Shown here: one piece after another, positions 7,049-14,006 of the stretch
How positions within the stretch are numbered: the first letter of the stretch is position 1
Layout: every line of letters starts with the position of its first letter
Origin: a virus
Length of the DNA stretch: 47,212 bases
IMG/VR virus record: IMGVR_UViG_3300042923_000285
Location: 1-47,212 of that record
Reading direction: 5' to 3' (one strand)
Position numbers and translations under genes: made by a program
The notes under the pieces: generated by a model
Database searches by the model: none
The model's input: the letters and a program-made list of their open reading frames with translations, nothing else
Told to the model about the DNA's origin: nothing

Positions 7049-7353
7049 CGACGAAAACCAATAACACGTTTTGCGGAATGGTGCAAGCGTTACAGCGGGC
7101 GTTGAAAGAGTTTTGGGAATGGTTCGTAGTTACACTGAGGATCACGCGAAAGCAACCTACAGAGCTAATTGTGGAGGCTCCAAAGCTGGATTTGCATTAC
7201 ATCACAGTTCCGATTGATTGGAGAAAAGAAAAACAACGATTACTGTCCATGATTTCGAAGTTGATCAAGAAGCGCAAACGAGCGAAACGACTTACATACA
7301 TCAAGAGTCGTAGCCAGAAGAAAAACGCAAGGAAATGGGGACGGAAGCGGTGA
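7045..7353 (+). CDS. hypothetical very basic protein, 102 aa
   Basis: Overlaps both neighbours by four bases (ATGA at 7045; its TGA at 7351 inside the next GTGA). The last 40 residues are strongly Lys/Arg-rich (KKRKRAKR..., RSQKKNARKWGRKR), suggesting nucleic-acid or membrane-surface binding. An amphipathic segment lies near residues 15-32. No family recognised. Confidence 0.7.
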   Translation: MTTKTNNTFCGMVQALQRALKEFWEWFVVTLRITRKQPTELIVEAPKLDLHYITVPIDWRKEKQRLLSMISKLIKKRKRAKRLTYIKSRSQKKNARKWGRKR

Positions 7354-7502
7354 GGGCATCCAAAGGATTGATCGTCGCCGGAGCTACAACAATAATCGCC
7401 AGAGCTACAGCAGCATGGATTGATGTTCCATTCACGTTTGCGGAAGGTTGCATATTGACGTTGCTTGTATGGGTGGCATGGGAGCAAGCGAATGGCGCGT
7501 AA
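7350..7502 (+). CDS. small membrane protein, 50 aa
   Basis: GTG 7350 overlaps the previous stop. Two hydrophobic stretches (LIVAGATTIIA about 7-17 and CILTLLVWVAW about 34-44) suggest one or two membrane passes. It overlaps the next gene by 11 bases. Family unknown. Confidence 0.65.
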   Translation: MRASKGLIVAGATTIIARATAAWIDVPFTFAEGCILTLLVWVAWEQANGA

Positions 7503-7731
7503 ACCATCGACCAAAAAACCCGTAGCATTCGACAAACCTGATGAAAAGCCAGCCATTCCGTTGAATCAGCAACCAGGCAGGTGTAAAAATTGCGGTGCTG
7601 GCGCTCCCTTCCGCTATGCTATCGTCGATCACAATTTTATTCGGAGTTGTATAAATTGCGATTGGCAATATGATGTAGACAACGGTGTTGTTGTGAATTC
7701 TGGCGATCCGGCGAAAACTTGGAGGGGATGA
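7492..7731 (+). CDS. zinc-ribbon protein, 79 aa
   Basis: ATG 7492 lies within the end of the membrane-protein gene and gives MARKPSTKKP. The pattern CKNCGAG about 31-37 and CINCDW about 54-59 is a treble-clef or zinc-ribbon pair with 20 residues between the Cys pairs. The N-terminus is basic. Function unknown; one of many small CxxC proteins in this genome. Confidence 0.7.
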   Translation: MARKPSTKKPVAFDKPDEKPAIPLNQQPGRCKNCGAGAPFRYAIVDHNFIRSCINCDWQYDVDNGVVVNSGDPAKTWRG

Positions 7732-7733
7732 CC

Positions 7734-7841
7734 ATGCTAGCGGATTTGATCGTGTTTTTCGAACTGATGGCTTTCGGATTGTTGGAGCGTGTCGTATCAG
7801 CAGCTTTGGAAGTGCATGAGTATTTGCAATCGATATTTTAG
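7734..7841 (+). CDS. small amphipathic/membrane peptide, 35 aa
   Basis: ATG 7734 has GAGGGG at the right distance; an ATG at 7728 is too close to that site. The peptide (MLADLIVFFELMAF...) is a hydrophobic helix with acidic residues. It fills the gap between two confident genes. Confidence 0.55.
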   Translation: MLADLIVFFELMAFGLLERVVSAALEVHEYLQSIF

Positions 7842-7852
7842 GGGGAAGCCAA

Positions 7853-8257
7853 GTGTATAAGTACACGTTGATTATTTCGCAGTATTATCATTCGCGTCAT
7901 TTTTTCATTGTCGAATTTGACGAGAGGTTCATGGAAAGGGCAGAAGCCTTTGCAGTTGAATTGATGACGTACAAACGTGGCGAAGAGGCAGTAGGCAGAC
8001 CGTTCGATTTGGGCGATCTGGAGTATGGCGATCCTGACCAAATCAGAGGACGGTACAATATCAACGATTCCGGCGACATTTATTTTATGAATTACCTTTG
8101 GGCTAATCGTTGCATGTGGGAGGCGTTCAGATACCGAGATGATTCGTTGCGAGAGAGCAGAGGATACCAAAGCAAAAAAGTTGTTGACGGCATCACGGAC
8201 CACCACGAGTACAACCGTGTGAAAGAGATTGTAGAAAAACACTTTGTGATTGCATAG
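7853..8257 (+). CDS. hypothetical protein, 134 aa
   Basis: GTG 7853 follows AGGGGGAA. A soluble, aromatic-rich and acidic protein with no recognised domain. It ends immediately before the AGGAGG site of the dUTPase gene, so the two are in the same operon. Confidence 0.75.
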   Translation: MYKYTLIISQYYHSRHFFIVEFDERFMERAEAFAVELMTYKRGEEAVGRPFDLGDLEYGDPDQIRGRYNINDSGDIYFMNYLWANRCMWEAFRYRDDSLRESRGYQSKKVVDGITDHHEYNRVKEIVEKHFVIA

Positions 8258-8268
8258 GAGGAATGAAC

Positions 8269-8799
8269 ATGAATCAACGGCAAGTGGTAGATGTGAAGAT
8301 TAAGAAGTTACATCCGGCGGCGGTAATTCCACAGTATGCGCGAGCTATGGATGCGGGTTTTGATCTTGTAGCGGTAGAAGATATGATTATCGGACCAGGT
8401 GAAACGAGCGTAACGATTCCACTTGGACTAGCATTTGCGTTGCCGGAAGGTTACGAGCTGCAAGTCAGACCGCGATCAGGAGTGGGCAAAAATTCAAAAC
8501 TGCGTATTTCCAACGCTCCAGGCACAGTAGACGCTGGATATCGCGGGGAAGTGGCTATGATGTTCGATAACATTTCTCCGGTTCCGTTCCCTAACGAGAA
8601 ATGGGAGCCAACGAGAGCCATTGACGGGAAAATCATATTTGGCACAAAAGCACCAAGAGGAACGTTCATGGTGCGCCGAGGCGACAGAGTGGCGCAAGGT
8701 GTAATTGCAGCGGTTCCAGTTGCTCGCTTTGAAGAAGTGGACGAGCTTGACGAGACGGAGAGAGGTGAAGGTGGGTTTGGAAGTTCTGGCATCAAATAA
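8269..8799 (+). CDS. dut: dUTP diphosphatase, 176 aa
   Basis: Hydrolyses dUTP to dUMP and pyrophosphate, keeping uracil out of phage DNA and feeding thymidylate synthesis. The trimeric dUTPase motifs are present: AMDAGFDL (26-33), RPRSG (67-71), NAPGTVDAGYRGEV (82-95) and the C-terminal arm GEGGFGSSG. The length is slightly above the usual 140-150 because of an insertion around PFPNEKWEPTRAIDGK. ATG 8269 is 7 bases after AGGAGG; the ATG at 8263 is too close. Confidence 0.95.
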   Translation: MNQRQVVDVKIKKLHPAAVIPQYARAMDAGFDLVAVEDMIIGPGETSVTIPLGLAFALPEGYELQVRPRSGVGKNSKLRISNAPGTVDAGYRGEVAMMFDNISPVPFPNEKWEPTRAIDGKIIFGTKAPRGTFMVRRGDRVAQGVIAAVPVARFEEVDELDETERGEGGFGSSGIK

Positions 8800-8824
8800 A
8801 TAAACCAAAACGGGGTGTAGCGCT

Positions 8825-9007
8825 ATGAGAATCTGTGACTTTTGCGCGGGGGAGTATGGTCAGGAGTACACGTATACAGACAAATCTGGCAATTACTTTA
8901 TCGGGCACAAACGATGCTTAAACCGCATTGCAGAAATGGACAAGCAAGAAGAAAGTAAAAAAGCTCCCACAACGGGAGCTTCAAACAAAGGAGGGGTTGT
9001 CAGATGA
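8825..9007 (+). CDS. small zinc-binding protein, 60 aa
   Basis: CDFC at residues 4-7 and HKRC at about 28-31 suggest one zinc site. The C-terminal third is low complexity and Lys/Ser/Gly-rich; its coding DNA holds a perfect 8-bp hairpin. It overlaps the regulator gene at 9004. Function unknown. Confidence 0.65.
   Translation: MRICDFCAGEYGQEYTYTDKSGNYFIGHKRCLNRIAEMDKQEESKKAPTTGASNKGGVVR
8961..8981 (+). other. perfect hairpin upstream of the regulator gene
   Basis: AAGCTCCC, loop ACAAC, GGGAGCTT form an 8-bp stem ending about 10 bases before the AAAGGAGG site of the gene at 9004. There is no U-tract, so it is not a canonical terminator; it could modulate translation of the regulator. Inference. 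Confidence 0.45.
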
Positions 9008-9303
9008 CGGTATTAGCGTGTCCGTCATGCTCCGAAGATATGCAGGAGCGAAGGAGGAACCATTTCACTTGTCCGAGATGCAAGTCTCGTTTTATCCAGG
9101 AGGTAATAGACACAAGGCCATATAGACACAAAATCATCGAAGCAAGGCAAAGAGTTGGCCTGAGTGTTGAAGAGACAGCGGACAGGCTATCCGTGACAGC
9201 TATACACTACAAGCGCGTGGAATACGGCAGCTCCAATTTGTCGGCAAGAATCAAAAGTAAATTGGCGAAAATTTTTAAGTGCCAAGCGGAGGATTTGGAA
9301 TGA
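9004..9303 (+). CDS. zinc-ribbon plus XRE-type HTH regulator, 99 aa
   Basis: Residues 6-28 hold CPSC...CPRC, a zinc ribbon. Residues about 40-98 form a Cro/CI-type HTH (IIEARQRVGLSVEETADRLS..., then YKRVEYGSSNLSARIKSKLAKIF). This is the best candidate in the genome for a regulator of the phage's own promoters, including the repeated operators. ATG 9004 follows AAAGGAGG. Which sites it binds cannot be seen from sequence alone. Confidence 0.8.
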   Translation: MTVLACPSCSEDMQERRRNHFTCPRCKSRFIQEVIDTRPYRHKIIEARQRVGLSVEETADRLSVTAIHYKRVEYGSSNLSARIKSKLAKIFKCQAEDLE

Positions 9304-9425
9304 AATTCACTTTCAGACGTTTCGGGTATTGCGATTTTCATGTTGGTTTGGCGTTCAAAATGAGCAAAGAAGACAGGTGGGTAAGGGTGGCGTTGGGAAA
9401 ATGGATGTTGGCGATAGAGCTATGA
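9300..9425 (+). CDS. small hypothetical protein, 41 aa
   Basis: ATG 9300 overlaps the regulator's stop (ATGA) and its own stop overlaps the RusA start. It fills the gap precisely, so it is probably translated. Composition is basic with many aromatics (MKFTFRRFGYCDF...). No family recognised. Confidence 0.55.
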   Translation: MKFTFRRFGYCDFHVGLAFKMSKEDRWVRVALGKWMLAIEL

Positions 9426-9856
9426 AATTCAGATTCGATATCGAACCGATGGGCGCGGTGCGCGCTACTCACAAAATGGCAAGGCACAGGAACAAAACAA
9501 CGCCAATTCAACGATACATAAACTACAAGACAGCGGCGCAGTTGATGGCGAAGCAACAGTACAAAGGAGAACCGTCCAAAGCGGCAATAGGAATACCGAG
9601 GATCACTTTTTATATGCCGATACCAAAAGACGGGAAAACAGAAAAGATAATTGACGGGAAGAAAAAGCGCATTCCGGTGAAGGACGGAGATTATCACACG
9701 AAAAAGCCTGACGTTGACAACATTTTGAAGGGAGTACAGGATTTTTTAAACGGCATCGTTTGGGTAGACGACTCGCAAGTATGCCATATCGGAGAGGTAA
9801 GAAAAGTATATTCGGACAAGCCTAGGATAGAACTGGAAGTTATCGAACTATTCTAA
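9422..9856 (+). CDS. rusA: RusA-family Holliday junction resolvase, 144 aa
   Basis: Cuts four-way junctions made during recombination or replication restart, working beside the RecT/YqaJ pair encoded elsewhere in the window. The RusA signature KPDVDNILKGVQD (about 95-107) followed by WVDDSQV (114-120) supplies the metal-binding aspartates (D97, D99, D116, D117). ATG 9422 overlaps the preceding stop; a longer opening from 9329 would run through the previous small gene. Confidence 0.93.
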   Translation: MKFRFDIEPMGAVRATHKMARHRNKTTPIQRYINYKTAAQLMAKQQYKGEPSKAAIGIPRITFYMPIPKDGKTEKIIDGKKKRIPVKDGDYHTKKPDVDNILKGVQDFLNGIVWVDDSQVCHIGEVRKVYSDKPRIELEVIELF

Positions 9857-9869
9857 CGGGGTGAGGGGA

Positions 9870-10118
9870 ATGGCGCAGATTAACGACTGGGTGAGCATAT
9901 TGGTCAAGGGGAAAGGTCGACTATTCGGTTGGATTATTGACGACAGCGCGAATTTACTCACAATTTACATTCCTTCACAACATGCGGTCACGACCATTTG
10001 GGATTATGAATGCAGCCGAGAAAATCCCTATTTGACCAAAGAGGAAGCTTCTGCAATGGCTGAATTTGCTCTCATGACGAACGATAGAGAATGGTTCATG
10101 GAGTTAACACAACGGTAA
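9870..10118 (+). CDS. IDEAL-domain-like protein, 82 aa
   Basis: The C-terminus (SAMAEFALMTNDREWFMELTQ) fits the IDEAL motif, a short helical module found in Bacillota proteins, pattern L-x2-AL-x3-D-x2-F-x2-L. The N-terminal part looks like a small beta barrel (WVSILVKGKGRLFGWII). ATG 9870 is seven bases after GGGGTG. A copy of the 24-nt repeat overlaps its 3' end. Confidence 0.7.
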   Translation: MAQINDWVSILVKGKGRLFGWIIDDSANLLTIYIPSQHAVTTIWDYECSRENPYLTKEEASAMAEFALMTNDREWFMELTQR

Positions 10119-10127
10119 TTTTGTAAA
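10104..10127 (+). repeat. 24-nt palindromic element, copy a
   Basis: TTAACACA, 8 bases, TTTGTAAA. Member of a seven-copy family with consensus TTAACAmA-N8-TkTGATAA. It overlaps the end of the IDEAL-like gene and lies just before the GAGGAGG site of the next gene. Confidence 0.65.
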
Positions 10128-10141
10128 GAGGAGGAAACATC

Positions 10142-10540
10142 GTGAAATTTGTTGTCGGTAACGAGCAAGAAAAATCACTGATTCATCGCTTTTTAAGAGC
10201 TATTAGAGAACTAGATTTGTTGGATGATTTTGAGGCGATAGACATGGAGTGTGAAACATCAGAAAGTCCGATGTTTCTAAGTTCTGCTGAATATACTTTA
10301 CTTCGGGATAACCTCCATATTTTCACCAAGATTGAGATTGATACCAATGAAAAAGAGATGTCGTTCGAGGACAACAACATTGTACAGGGAACATGCGTTG
10401 ATTGCAGCGCTCATACGGAAGGGTTTGCTGATGGTCGGACGGTCACTTACAAGGACTATCTAGAAATCATGAACGATACGGAAAATACACGCTGCGAAGA
10501 TTGCTACCAGAAGAAAATGCAAGTAGAAGGCGAGTGTTAA
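10142..10540 (+). CDS. hypothetical protein with CxxC pair, 132 aa
   Basis: GTG 10142 follows GAGGAGG. The N-terminal two-thirds is acidic and helical; the C-terminus has CVDCSAH (about 85) and CEDC (about 119-122), a likely zinc site. It begins just after one 24-nt repeat and ends in another, so each gene here carries its own copy of the element. Confidence 0.75.
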   Translation: MKFVVGNEQEKSLIHRFLRAIRELDLLDDFEAIDMECETSESPMFLSSAEYTLLRDNLHIFTKIEIDTNEKEMSFEDNNIVQGTCVDCSAHTEGFADGRTVTYKDYLEIMNDTENTRCEDCYQKKMQVEGEC

Positions 10541-10560
10541 CACAACACACGATGTGATAA
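10537..10560 (+). repeat. 24-nt palindromic element, copy b
   Basis: TTAACACA, ACACACGA, TGTGATAA: the outer 8-mers are inverted repeats with one mismatch. It starts on the stop codon of the preceding gene and ends before the GGAGGG site of the YopX gene. Confidence 0.75.
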
Positions 10561-10573
10561 ATGGAGGGATAGT

Positions 10574-10924
10574 ATGCGTCAAATCAAGTTTCGTAAATGG
10601 GATTTTGAAAACAAGGAAATGATTGACGGTGATTCTCTGGCGTTTGAAGAGTATCTGCCGATTTGTCAGCATCTTACGCAAGAGGGGATCATGCAATACA
10701 CCGGACTCCAAGATAAGAACGGTATCGAGATTTATGAGGGCGATGTACTTGAAGATGACGAAGACATTGCAAAGGTAGTTTTTGAAATGGGGCAGTTTAT
10801 GGCATTTTACCGAAACAGTATGGGCGAATGGAAACCATACGGGACATTGTTGAAATACATGGTCGATCATGATGGCAGAATCGTCGGAAACATCTATGAG
10901 TGTCCAGAGTTGGCGACAGCTTAA
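10574..10924 (+). CDS. YopX family protein, 116 aa (copy 2)
   Basis: Same family as the gene at 2078: RQIKFRKWDFENKEM at the N-terminus, YTGLQDKNGIEIYEGDVL in the middle, RIVGNIYECPEL at the end. Sequence divergence from copy 1 is large, so the two are old paralogs or separate acquisitions. ATG 10574 follows GGAGGG. Function of the family is unknown. Confidence 0.9.
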   Translation: MRQIKFRKWDFENKEMIDGDSLAFEEYLPICQHLTQEGIMQYTGLQDKNGIEIYEGDVLEDDEDIAKVVFEMGQFMAFYRNSMGEWKPYGTLLKYMVDHDGRIVGNIYECPELATA

Positions 10925-10944
10925 CAAAACAATCGTTGTGATAA
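10921..10944 (+). repeat. 24-nt palindromic element, copy c
   Basis: TTAACAAA, 8 bases, TGTGATAA. It begins within the stop codon region of YopX copy 2 and lies before the AGGGGGTG site of the next gene. Confidence 0.75.
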
Positions 10945-10960
10945 ATAGGGGGTGTATCCT

Positions 10961-11161
10961 TTGATTGACGACAACTTGGTTGAAGATAAGAAACTACAAG
11001 ATTTAATTACCAACGCTTACACATTAAGAGGTGTTTATGACGAAGCCGTTAGTTGGATAAACGTTGTCCCTAACCCTGATCATGAACGTGTGGCAAGGAT
11101 AAGAGCTAATTTAGAGAAGTCGTTAAAGGACTTGGTTGATTATAGCGAGGGTACATCTTAA
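10961..11161 (+). CDS. hypothetical helical protein, 66 aa
   Basis: TTG 10961 is seven bases after AGGGGGTG and gives MIDDNLVEDKKLQ; an in-frame GTG at 10952 lies inside that site. Acidic and helical, resembling a small four-helix or tetratricopeptide-like fragment. No family recognised. Flanked by copies c and d of the 24-nt repeat. Confidence 0.65.
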   Translation: MIDDNLVEDKKLQDLITNAYTLRGVYDEAVSWINVVPNPDHERVARIRANLEKSLKDLVDYSEGTS

Positions 11162-11181
11162 CACATCATTACTTTTGTAAA
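11158..11181 (+). repeat. 24-nt palindromic element, copy d
   Basis: TTAACACA, 8 bases, TTTGTAAA, starting on the preceding stop codon and ending before the AAGGAGG site of the SLH-protease gene. Confidence 0.7.
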
Positions 11182-11197
11182 ACAAGGAGGAATTCGA

Positions 11198-11881
11198 ATG
11201 TTTCCAGACTTGCAGGGATTCGATTGGGCAAAGTCAGCCATCGAGAGAGTAGGCAGAATGAAACGAATGATCGGTAAAACGGTACTTGGGGTGTTTGGGT
11301 TTTATCCGCAACACGCAGTCAATCGTGCTGAAATGGCGCAAATTCTTTCTAGGACTCCGATGACGTGGGGTGAGGTGGTGCGGTTCGCCACTCCGAGCGT
11401 GTGCAGATTGGACAAGGGATCGCAAGGAACGGGATTCGTAATTAGTGACAAGGGGCACATTATCACGGCTGCGCATGTAATCGGAACCAAAACGTGGATG
11501 AACGTCACATTCCCAGACGGATCAACAGACACAGCAGATGTTGTTGCTACTCACATGAGCTATGACATAGGTATTCTCAAACTGCGTACGTTGCGTCCTC
11601 CTGCACTTTCGGTTGACGATGATGACAAAGTAAGGATGGGGGACCAAATCGCTTCCTTGGGATATCCTAGCGGGTCGTTTGCGGTTACGTGGGGATTCGT
11701 CGAGAGGGAAAAGACAAACAGCGACGGTTCGTTCGATGTGGCGACAACATGGGGTTCGGGAAATAGTGGGGGTCCGGTGCTAAATCAATGCGCCGAAGTG
11801 TTGGGAGTCGTGCGGTACTCGAACGGAGAGGCAACGAATGCGGTGTATCTCAAAAAGTGGATAGAAGAGAAGACGAAATGA
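11198..11881 (+). CDS. SLH domain fused to trypsin-like serine protease, 227 aa
   Basis: Residues about 2-51 fit a complete S-layer-homology domain (FPDLQGFDWAKSAIE..., then FGFYPQHAVNRAEMAQIL), a module that binds pyruvylated cell-wall polymer in Bacillales. Residues about 60-225 are a trypsin-like (DegP/S1C) protease with an intact triad: H93 in TAAH, D123 in YDIG, S190 in GSGNSGG. There is no signal peptide and no PDZ domain, so the protein has no visible route outside unless released at lysis or carried by the virion. ATG 11198 follows AAGGAGG. It ends the run of genes separated by 24-nt repeats. Role unknown; S-layer or host-surface cleavage is inference. Confidence 0.85.
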   Translation: MFPDLQGFDWAKSAIERVGRMKRMIGKTVLGVFGFYPQHAVNRAEMAQILSRTPMTWGEVVRFATPSVCRLDKGSQGTGFVISDKGHIITAAHVIGTKTWMNVTFPDGSTDTADVVATHMSYDIGILKLRTLRPPALSVDDDDKVRMGDQIASLGYPSGSFAVTWGFVEREKTNSDGSFDVATTWGSGNSGGPVLNQCAEVLGVVRYSNGEATNAVYLKKWIEEKTK

Positions 11882-11911
11882 TTGGACAAGCATCATAAGC
11901 CATTGTAAAAT
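11882..11911 (+). promoter_or_regulatory. candidate promoter for the 11.9-12.2 kb RNA
   Basis: TTGGAC (11882-11887), 18-bp spacer, TAAAAT (11906-11911). It starts immediately after the protease stop codon and would transcribe the gene-free region. Moderate match only. Confidence 0.45.
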
Positions 11912-11917
11912 GATGAC

Positions 11918-12219
11918 AAATAACATGACGCGAGTGATACGAGAATCGAACGGGCGGACAACGTCATTGCATCGGCTCGAAGTCATCGCGTAGTAACCGG
12001 AACTGGCACTTTTCCGAGTGCGAATGTTATAAAATATGCAGCAATACACGCATGAGCGCAGCTATAGGCGCTCCCCAAAGAATACTCTAGCTGTTAGCCT
12101 ACATACAGGCGCAATGGTCAGCACTATGGAATGGTTCTAAACAAGATTAAAACTAATCCTTGGAGCGCATTGGTCAAATGAGTCCGCCTTAGTCTCCCTT
12201 TGGCGGATTTATTTTATTT
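11918..12219 (+). ncRNA. candidate structured non-coding RNA, about 300 nt
   Basis: This gene-free stretch shows several complementary segments: a long-range stem ACGCGA (11928-11933) with TCGCGT (11986-11991), enclosing CGAG/CTCG (11940-11943 / 11976-11979); a hairpin GCACT/AGTGC (12006-12010 / 12017-12021); and a perfect 6-bp stem GAGCGC/GCGCTC (12054-12059 / 12068-12073). A 12-nt near-repeat GCGCAwTGGTCA occurs at 12109 and 12165. It ends in a rho-independent terminator at 12183. No open frame on either strand looks like a gene. I cannot assign it to a known RNA class; it is not a tRNA, and I do not see tmRNA features. Confidence 0.6.
12183..12219 (+). terminator. rho-independent terminator of the 12 kb RNA
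   Basis: TCCGCC (12183-12188) pairs with GGCGGA (12202-12207), 13-base loop, followed by TTTATTTTATTTT. Promoter P2 begins three bases later. Confidence 0.85.
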
Positions 12220-12221
12220 TA

Positions 12222-12255
12222 CTATCTTTACAAACTGTAGATAGTTGTTTATACT
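12222..12255 (+). promoter_or_regulatory. promoter P2 with CTATCT/AGATAG operator dyad
   Basis: CTATCT (12222-12227), AGATAG (12239-12244); -35-like TTTACA (12227-12232), 17-bp spacer, -10 TATACT (12250-12255). Same architecture as P1, P3 and P4. It drives the 12.3-14.0 kb block of small genes. Confidence 0.8.
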
Positions 12256-12296
12256 GTGGTTGTGGGGATAATAACAGGCGAAAGAGGCGAAGGGAA

Positions 12297-12716
12297 ATGA
12301 CAAACGGGGTATCAGTTATTGATGAATTTTTTGCAAAATGGGAAGTGGACACGAAGGGATGGTACAAAGCAAAAAAAGCTGAATACAAAGAGATTGGATA
12401 CTCAGCTTTTTCGAAAAAATATCATGGCATTCTCTCTAAACAGACATTTGAACTTATGCGGATGAAATTTGAAAAAGGTCAGGGATACACGAGTGTAGAG
12501 GATGTTATCGAAAAAGATATGGCGATTAAAAAGGCAAAGCTGCTTTCTAAGATCGCAGGCAAAGTAGGGAATATCGTAGAGCTAAACCTCCGTTGCGGAG
12601 CCGATGGAACGCCGAACGGCAAGGTGACAGGAGACGCAGGGGTGGCTTACATTAGTACGATTATTGCCGGAGGTCACAATATCCAGTGTTTACACTATCG
12701 AGTATTGGTCAAATAA
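12297..12716 (+). CDS. conserved-looking phage protein of unknown function, 139 aa
   Basis: First gene downstream of P2. The C-terminus (VAYISTIIAGGHNIQCLHYRVLVK) has the compact glycine/histidine pattern I associate with small Bacillota phage proteins of unknown role; the N-terminal half is charged and helical. ATG 12297 follows AGGCGAAGGG. A short AAACAA...TTGTTT dyad follows the stop. Confidence 0.7.
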   Translation: MTNGVSVIDEFFAKWEVDTKGWYKAKKAEYKEIGYSAFSKKYHGILSKQTFELMRMKFEKGQGYTSVEDVIEKDMAIKKAKLLSKIAGKVGNIVELNLRCGADGTPNGKVTGDAGVAYISTIIAGGHNIQCLHYRVLVK

Positions 12717-12773
12717 AAACAAGCGGGCCTACTAGGTTGTTTCGACTAGAAGAATTATTGGAAGGGCGAAAGG

Positions 12774-12914
12774 ATGGGGGTTGGGATGGAAGAACGGCAT
12801 TGCTGGCAATGTGAGCATTACGATTATCATCTGGATGATGACAACGAGGAACATCCATTTTGCAGGAAGCATCCAGACGCGGTGATGGTTCCTTGTGGCG
12901 ATTACGAAAGATAG
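12774..12914 (+). CDS. small Cys/His-rich protein, 46 aa
   Basis: ATG 12774 has GGAAGGG seven bases upstream; an internal ATG at 12786 gives 42 residues and is also possible. The pattern CWQCEHY, then CRKHP and a final C suggests one zinc site in an acidic protein. It fills the gap between two genes of the operon. Confidence 0.6.
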   Translation: MGVGMEERHCWQCEHYDYHLDDDNEEHPFCRKHPDAVMVPCGDYER

Positions 12915-12926
12915 GGAGGGATAGAG

Positions 12927-13097
12927 ATGAGCAGGGTGAAAAAGGAAACGGGCAAAGAAGATACATGGGTGAGCGTTTGGTACACTTGCCCAGTAAGGAC
13001 GTGCGGTTTTGATTCATTGGACGTGTCATTCCAACATTGCCCGTCATGCGGAAAAAGATTGAACTGGGAGGAAGTTTGCGGGGAGGGGCAGGAATGA
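12927..13097 (+). CDS. small zinc-ribbon protein, 56 aa
   Basis: ATG 12927 follows GGGAGGG. Cysteines at about 21, 26, 38 and 41 (CPVRTC...HCPSCGKRL) form a zinc ribbon, with a further Cys near the end. Its stop overlaps the next ATG at 13094. Function unknown. Confidence 0.65.
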   Translation: MSRVKKETGKEDTWVSVWYTCPVRTCGFDSLDVSFQHCPSCGKRLNWEEVCGEGQE

Positions 13098-13330
13098 CCG
13101 TGAAGTTTCTCTACTGCCATACAACCGGATACATGTACGGAATGGATGGACGGAAGTTTTGCAGCGAGGGCGTGTACTATCCGATCATTCGCGAGAACGG
13201 TAATGCTTTTGTCTTTGTTTCGGAAGTAGGAGTTAATCATGTATTTACTAAGGAAAAGTACAGGGAGCATTTCCGGTTGGCGTGGGCTGATGAAATGCAT
13301 TATGAGTCGGAGGGGAAAAGGAGGGAATGA
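13094..13330 (+). CDS. hypothetical protein, 78 aa
   Basis: ATG 13094 overlaps the previous stop and follows GGGGAGGGG. A compact beta-rich protein (MTVKFLYCHTTGYMYGMDG...) with no recognised family. It overlaps the next start at 13327. Confidence 0.7.
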   Translation: MTVKFLYCHTTGYMYGMDGRKFCSEGVYYPIIRENGNAFVFVSEVGVNHVFTKEKYREHFRLAWADEMHYESEGKRRE

Positions 13331-13578
13331 GCGTGTGGATATTGGATAACAAAAAGAATGAGGTTCATATCGACGAGTTTGATCAATTGCCGGAGGTTAT
13401 GCTAGGGGCAAAGAAGCACGAGGATTACGTTGTATTTGTCGGAGGAAAGCGAAAGGGCGTGGCTGTTTTTCTTCCGCATATTGATATGGATAGCGGAAAG
13501 ATCACTTTTCGCACGAATTATACGCCGGATGGTCAGCATGTGCATGTTGCAGGGTATTTTGAATTGCAGGAGGGGTAG
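13327..13578 (+). CDS. hypothetical protein, 83 aa
   Basis: Starts at ATG 13327 (ATGA overlap) behind GGAGGG. Beta-rich and acidic, with no membrane segment and no recognised family. Two bases separate its stop from the next ATG. Confidence 0.7.
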   Translation: MSVWILDNKKNEVHIDEFDQLPEVMLGAKKHEDYVVFVGGKRKGVAVFLPHIDMDSGKITFRTNYTPDGQHVHVAGYFELQEG

Positions 13579-13580
13579 GA

Positions 13581-13781
13581 ATGATCGTTTGTCGTTATTA
13601 TCGACACGGTAGGCAATTTGACTTTGAATCAGCTAACCTGATCGCGACTTTGAAGAGGTTGGCGCGCGGTGAAGCAACGGGAAACTTATCGCCTATATCA
13701 ATCAAGTATAACGGGCGGATCGTGGAAGGCAGAAGGTTGTCGCGGTTACTGACATTCATTCGTATTCGATATGATTTGTAG
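13581..13781 (+). CDS. hypothetical basic protein, 66 aa
   Basis: ATG 13581 follows GGAGGGG. Arg-rich (MIVCRYYRHGRQF..., RRLSRLLTFIRIRYDL at the end), which would suit nucleic-acid binding. No family recognised. Confidence 0.65.
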   Translation: MIVCRYYRHGRQFDFESANLIATLKRLARGEATGNLSPISIKYNGRIVEGRRLSRLLTFIRIRYDL

Positions 13782-13793
13782 GAGGGGTAGGGA

Positions 13794-14006
13794 ATGGATG
13801 AATTGAAAGCGTTGACTAACGAAAAATTGGTGAATGAGTACGGATTGACGGCAATGAAGTATTTGAATGACGAGGCGACATCGGAAGACCTGCGATTGTA
13901 CAAAGAGGAAATATTGAGAAGGTTAGGGGAAAGGGATAAATTCCATGAGGCGATCACTCATACCGTAAAGCTGCTCGAATTGTTAAAACGTGCGAATAAC
14001 TTATAA
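13794..14006 (+). CDS. hypothetical helical protein, 70 aa
   Basis: ATG 13794 follows GGAGGGG. Nearly all helix (ELKALTNEKLVNEYGLTAMKY...), acidic then basic. Last gene of the P2 transcription unit; its TAA stop abuts the terminator hairpin. Confidence 0.7.
   Translation: MDELKALTNEKLVNEYGLTAMKYLNDEATSEDLRLYKEEILRRLGERDKFHEAITHTVKLLELLKRANNL

Noticed and set aside
11918-12219. tRNA or tmRNA in the gene-free region
   Set aside because: A GGTTCTAAA segment near 12134 looks slightly like a T-arm, but no cloverleaf, acceptor stem or CCA end can be folded, and no tag-peptide frame or tmRNA termini are seen.
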